Source: an uncultured Emergencia sp. (GTDB taxonomy: Bacteria > Bacillota > Clostridia > Peptostreptococcales > Anaerovoracaceae). Taken from it: a DNA stretch of 8,484 nt. Location: assembly GCA_902476665.1 (NCBI GenBank), contig CABSEO010000061.1:1-8484 (forward strand). The letters are read 5' to 3'. This document shows positions 6,542 to 8,484 of the stretch, one piece after another. Both the position numbers and the translations under genes were made by a program. The notes beneath the pieces are model-generated. The model had not been told where the DNA came from and did not search any database. It was given only the letters and a program-made list of their open reading frames with translations. Every line of letters begins with the position of its first letter. Position 1 is the stretch's first letter.

Positions 6542-7204
6542 ATGAATTTTGCGGAATATTTTCCTGTATGGCATAAACTGACGCCATCACAGCAGCAGAT
6601 ACTGTCGGATGCAGCCACAATGAGATAGGTCAAAAAGAATACCTTATTGCGGGGAGGTGAGGAGGAATGTCTGGGACTTCTTTTGGTCCTTTCCGGACAG
6701 CTTAGGGCTTATATTCTGTCAGAAGACGGCAGAGAGATTACGATTTACCGGTTGTTCGAGCGAGACATCTGTCTGTTCTCTGCCTCGTGCATGATGAACA
6801 GCCTACAGTTTGATATTACTATAGAAGCAGAAAAGGATTCCGAGTTGTGGATTATTTCTCCTCAGGTATATGCGAAAGTGATGGAAGAGTCAGCACCTCT
6901 GGCTAATTATACCAATCAGATTATGGCCAGCAGGTTTTCTGAGGTAATGTGGCTTATCGAACGGATCATGTGGCAGAGCTTTGACAGACGGCTGGCAGAG
7001 TTCCTGCTGGAAGAGAGCAGGATTGAAGGGACTTGTCTGCTTCAGATTACTCATGAAAAAATTGCTGCACATCTGGGTACAGCCAGAGAGGTGGTAACTC
7101 GAATGCTGAGGTACTTTAAAGGAGAGGGACTGGTATCACTGTCGAGGGGTGTTGTAGAAATACTTGATGAAGATGGTTTGTCAAAAATCTGTGGAAAGTG
7201 TTAG
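6542..7204 (+). pseudogene. Crp/Fnr-family transcriptional regulator interrupted by in-frame TAG
   Basis: Read through, this is a 220-residue Crp/Fnr-type regulator, a normal length. It has an N-terminal cyclic-nucleotide-binding-like beta barrel (about 10-125; GLLLVLSGQLRAYILSEDGR), a dimerisation helix (about 128-155) and a C-terminal winged helix (about 168-210; ITHEKIAAHLGTAREVVTRM). The start at ATG 6542 is supported by AAAGGA 8 nt upstream. Codon 29 is TAG (6626-6628), in the sequence TMR-stop-VKKNTLLRGG, and homologous sequence continues in the same frame. The remainder can be opened only from TTG at 6647, which has no ribosome site and lacks the first strand of the barrel. Cys43, Cys77 and Cys83 lie in the sensor domain. 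There is no N-terminal Fe-S Cys cluster as in Fnr. It faces a CoA-disulfide reductase-rhodanese gene, which suggests, as inference, a redox or sulfur response. Confidence 0.85.
6626..6628 (+). other. Premature TAG stop within the Crp/Fnr-type gene
   Basis: The reading frame before it (28 codons with ribosome site) and after it (192 codons) is the same and matches the family across the join. A single base change from TAT, TAC, CAG, AAG, GAG, TTG, TCG or TGG would account for it. The terminal stop of this gene is also TAG. Confidence 0.85.
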
Positions 7205-7272
7205 AAAGCCACTGTCATGATAAAGAAACTGCCGTGTTAATGGAAAAAGATCGTTGTACAAGAAGAAAGCAG

Positions 7273-7315
7273 AAAATGACGGAAAATGCTGATGAAAGCT
7301 TTTTCCGTCATTTTA
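7273..7315. terminator. Shared terminator between convergent genes
   Basis: A perfect 14-bp outer stem pairs 7273-7286 with 7301-7314 (core TGACGG/CCGTCA flanked by A4/T4). A T-T mismatch and 3 further pairs close on the loop GATGAA. A/T runs at both ends suit termination from both sides, for the Crp/Fnr-type gene (stop 7204) and for the minus-strand unit. The stop codon of the possible 46-aa gene lies in its right arm. Confidence 0.85.
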
Positions 7316-7448
7316 TTATTGCGCCTTTTGATTTTTCAGAGAGAAAGTCAGAAAAATCCTGAAAAATGTTGTAATTGATGAAATACTTTGAAGAAACCGG
7401 TGTTGTCTTCTGTATACCCTCGTAATGCCGGTCATACTGTATAGCCAT
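7308..7448 (-). CDS. Possible 46-aa protein downstream of the CoA-disulfide reductase gene
   Basis: The minus-strand frame begins ATG at 7448 and ends TGA at 7310-7308. It encodes MAIQYDRHYEGIQKT followed by an aromatic-rich segment (SSKYFINYNIFQDFSDFLSE) and a basic end (KGAIIK). No family is recognised, and no membrane helix or signal peptide is seen. It starts 26 nt after the reductase stop, has an AGGAGG at 7465-7460 (11 nt before the ATG, slightly long), and ends within the terminator stem as last genes of operons often do. A 9-bp inverted repeat (ATTTTTCAG 7331-7339, CTGAAAAAT 7359-7367) lies inside it. It is a modest candidate: the only support is the ribosome site, its position and protein-like composition. 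Confidence 0.4.
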   Translation of the reverse strand: MAIQYDRHYEGIQKTTPVSSKYFINYNIFQDFSDFLSEKSKGAIIK

Positions 7449-7474
7449 GAATGGGGTATCCTCCTGCCGCCTGT

Positions 7475-8484
7475 TTATATTTTCTGTTCAAGACCGCAAG
7501 GAAGGAGATCTTCAGCTGATTGCTGTTCTCTGACGGATGTCTGATAAAAGCGGTATCCTCCGGAGAGATTGTAACAGTCAGCGCCATACTGATTCAGAAT
7601 ACAGCAGGCCAGATAGCTGCGGAGACCGCTCTGGCAGATAATATAAAGTGGTTTTGTCAGATCGATTTCATCGATTCGTTCTCGCAGACTATCTACCGGA
7701 ATATGACAGGAGCCTTTTACATGTCCCAGCTCATATTCCTCATCTGTGCGGACATCCAGAATTGTGATGCTGTTGTCACGGGGCAGTGAATCCACATCTT
7801 CCGGATAGAACTGCTTGAGTCTGCCGTCTGCTATGTTTTCTATGATGAAACCGGCCATATTGACCGGATCCTTTGCCGAAGCATATGGAGGTGCGTAGGC
7901 TAAATCCAGTTCTGTCAGATCAAGTGCGGAAAGTCCGGCACGCATGGCTACAGACAGCACGTCAATTCTCTTGTCAACTCCCTCATAACCGACGATTTGT
8001 GCTCCCAGCAGTCTGTATGTTTCCTTTTCAAAGAGAATTTTCATAGACATGATTCTGCCGCCGGGATAATAGCCGGCATGATTTGCGGGAGACAGATATA
8101 TCTTATCATATTTGATACCTGCCTGTCTTGCTGCCGTTTCATTAATTCCGGTTGATGCGGCTGTCAGATCGAAAATTTTAATGACAGAAGAACCCTGAGC
8201 GCCATGGTAGACACTTTCTTTTCCGCAAATATTGTCAGCAGCGATGCGGCCCTGTTTGTTAGCAGGGCCAGCCAGTGAAATCACCGCATTTTTTTCTGTA
8301 ATATAGTGCTTTACCTGTACCGCATCTCCCACGGCGTAAATATCCGGAACAGAAGTTTCCATTCGCTCATTGACCGCAATGGTTTTCTTCATGCCCAGTC
8401 TGAGACCGGCAGATTCAGCCAGATGGGTGGCCGGTGTTACGCCGATTGCCAGGACTGCCATATCTGCCTGTAAAGGAGCTTCTT
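7475..8484 (-). CDS. CoA-disulfide reductase/persulfide reductase with C-terminal rhodanese domain (N-terminus outside window)
   Basis: The visible C-terminal 335 residues run off the right edge; the frame continues upstream of the ATG at 8461 as EAPLQAD, so that ATG is internal. Order: end of the NAD(P)H-binding domain (VLAIGVTP), the FAD motif IYAVGDAV, the dimerisation domain with YAPPYASAKDPVNMAG typical of CoA-disulfide reductases, and a rhodanese domain (ITILDVRTDEEYELGHV). The rhodanese active-site Cys is at visible residue 283, in the loop CQSGLR. Members reduce CoA disulfide, CoA persulfide or polysulfide with NAD(P)H in the cytoplasm, and the rhodanese domain handles persulfide sulfur. 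Full-length fusions are about 550-560 aa. The flavin-proximal redox Cys of the N-terminal domain cannot be seen here. It converges on the Crp/Fnr-type gene and ends in TAA. Confidence 0.9.
   Translation of the reverse strand, partial: EAPLQADMAVLAIGVTPATHLAESAGLRLGMKKTIAVNERMETSVPDIYAVGDAVQVKHYITEKNAVISLAGPANKQGRIAADNICGKESVYHGAQGSSVIKIFDLTAASTGINETAARQAGIKYDKIYLSPANHAGYYPGGRIMSMKILFEKETYRLLGAQIVGYEGVDKRIDVLSVAMRAGLSALDLTELDLAYAPPYASAKDPVNMAGFIIENIADGRLKQFYPEDVDSLPRDNSITILDVRTDEEYELGHVKGSCHIPVDSLRERIDEIDLTKPLYIICQSGLRSYLACCILNQYGADCYNLSGGYRFYQTSVREQQSAEDLLPCGLEQKI

Noticed and set aside
6359..6574. N-terminal extension of the flavoprotein frame to an ATG at 6574
   Set aside because: It crosses a near-consensus promoter, the leader and the divergent regulator's start, and the sequence is not protein-like compared with the FAD motif start at 6358.
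6650..6669. GGGGAGGTGAGGAGG before ATG 6667 as a start site
   Set aside because: That ATG opens a different frame which ends after about a dozen codons; the purine run simply encodes the Gly-Gly-Glu-Glu-Glu of the regulator.
7331..7367. Inverted repeat ATTTTTCAG/CTGAAAAAT as a terminator or IS end
   Set aside because: The loop is 19 nt, the arms are AT-rich, no T-run follows, and there is no transposase; it lies within a candidate small gene.

Overview
The window looks like chromosomal DNA of a low- to mid-GC Gram-positive bacterium, most likely a member of the class Clostridia and probably host-associated. The evidence is the AGGAGG-type ribosome binding sites, sigma-A-like promoters with 17-bp spacers, an HI0933/BaiN-type flavoprotein, a secreted transglutaminase protein of a clostridial type, and a CoA-disulfide reductase fused to a rhodanese domain. 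The species cannot be fixed from the sequence alone.

Layout, left to right. Positions 1-80 are the Gly/Ser-rich tail of an unidentified protein. Positions 113-1858 encode a threonyl-tRNA synthetase without a TGS domain. It is broken by one in-frame TAA where the family normally has Tyr, and the reading frame is the same on both sides. A DUF2007-type small protein follows after a 1-nt gap, and a hairpin terminator closes the unit. Next is a self-contained small gene: a consensus-like promoter, three tandem copies of an 8-bp repeat over the start codon, a 56-aa two-helix membrane protein, and a bidirectional terminator.

On the minus strand (6358 to 2621), a strong promoter drives an FAD-dependent HI0933-family flavoprotein. 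It is followed, with no stop codon, by a secreted 807-aa protein with a transglutaminase core, a short leucine-rich stretch, a peptidoglycan-binding domain and a fibronectin type III-like domain. The second protein has its own AGGAGG site and signal peptide, so I read this as two genes that happen to form one open frame.

A Crp/Fnr-type regulator runs divergently from the flavoprotein (6542-7204) and carries an in-frame TAG at codon 29. It converges on a minus-strand unit that enters from the right edge: the C-terminal 335 residues of a CoA-disulfide reductase-rhodanese protein, then a possible 46-aa gene that ends inside a shared terminator.

The most notable feature is three coding irregularities in 8.5 kb: two nonsense codons in otherwise intact, conserved genes and one missing stop. 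They may be sequence errors, real strain-specific lesions, or something less common such as nonsense suppression. Loss of a sole thrS would be lethal, so this is worth resolving. I found no CRISPR array, insertion sequence, tRNA, rRNA or clear defence or mobile system.
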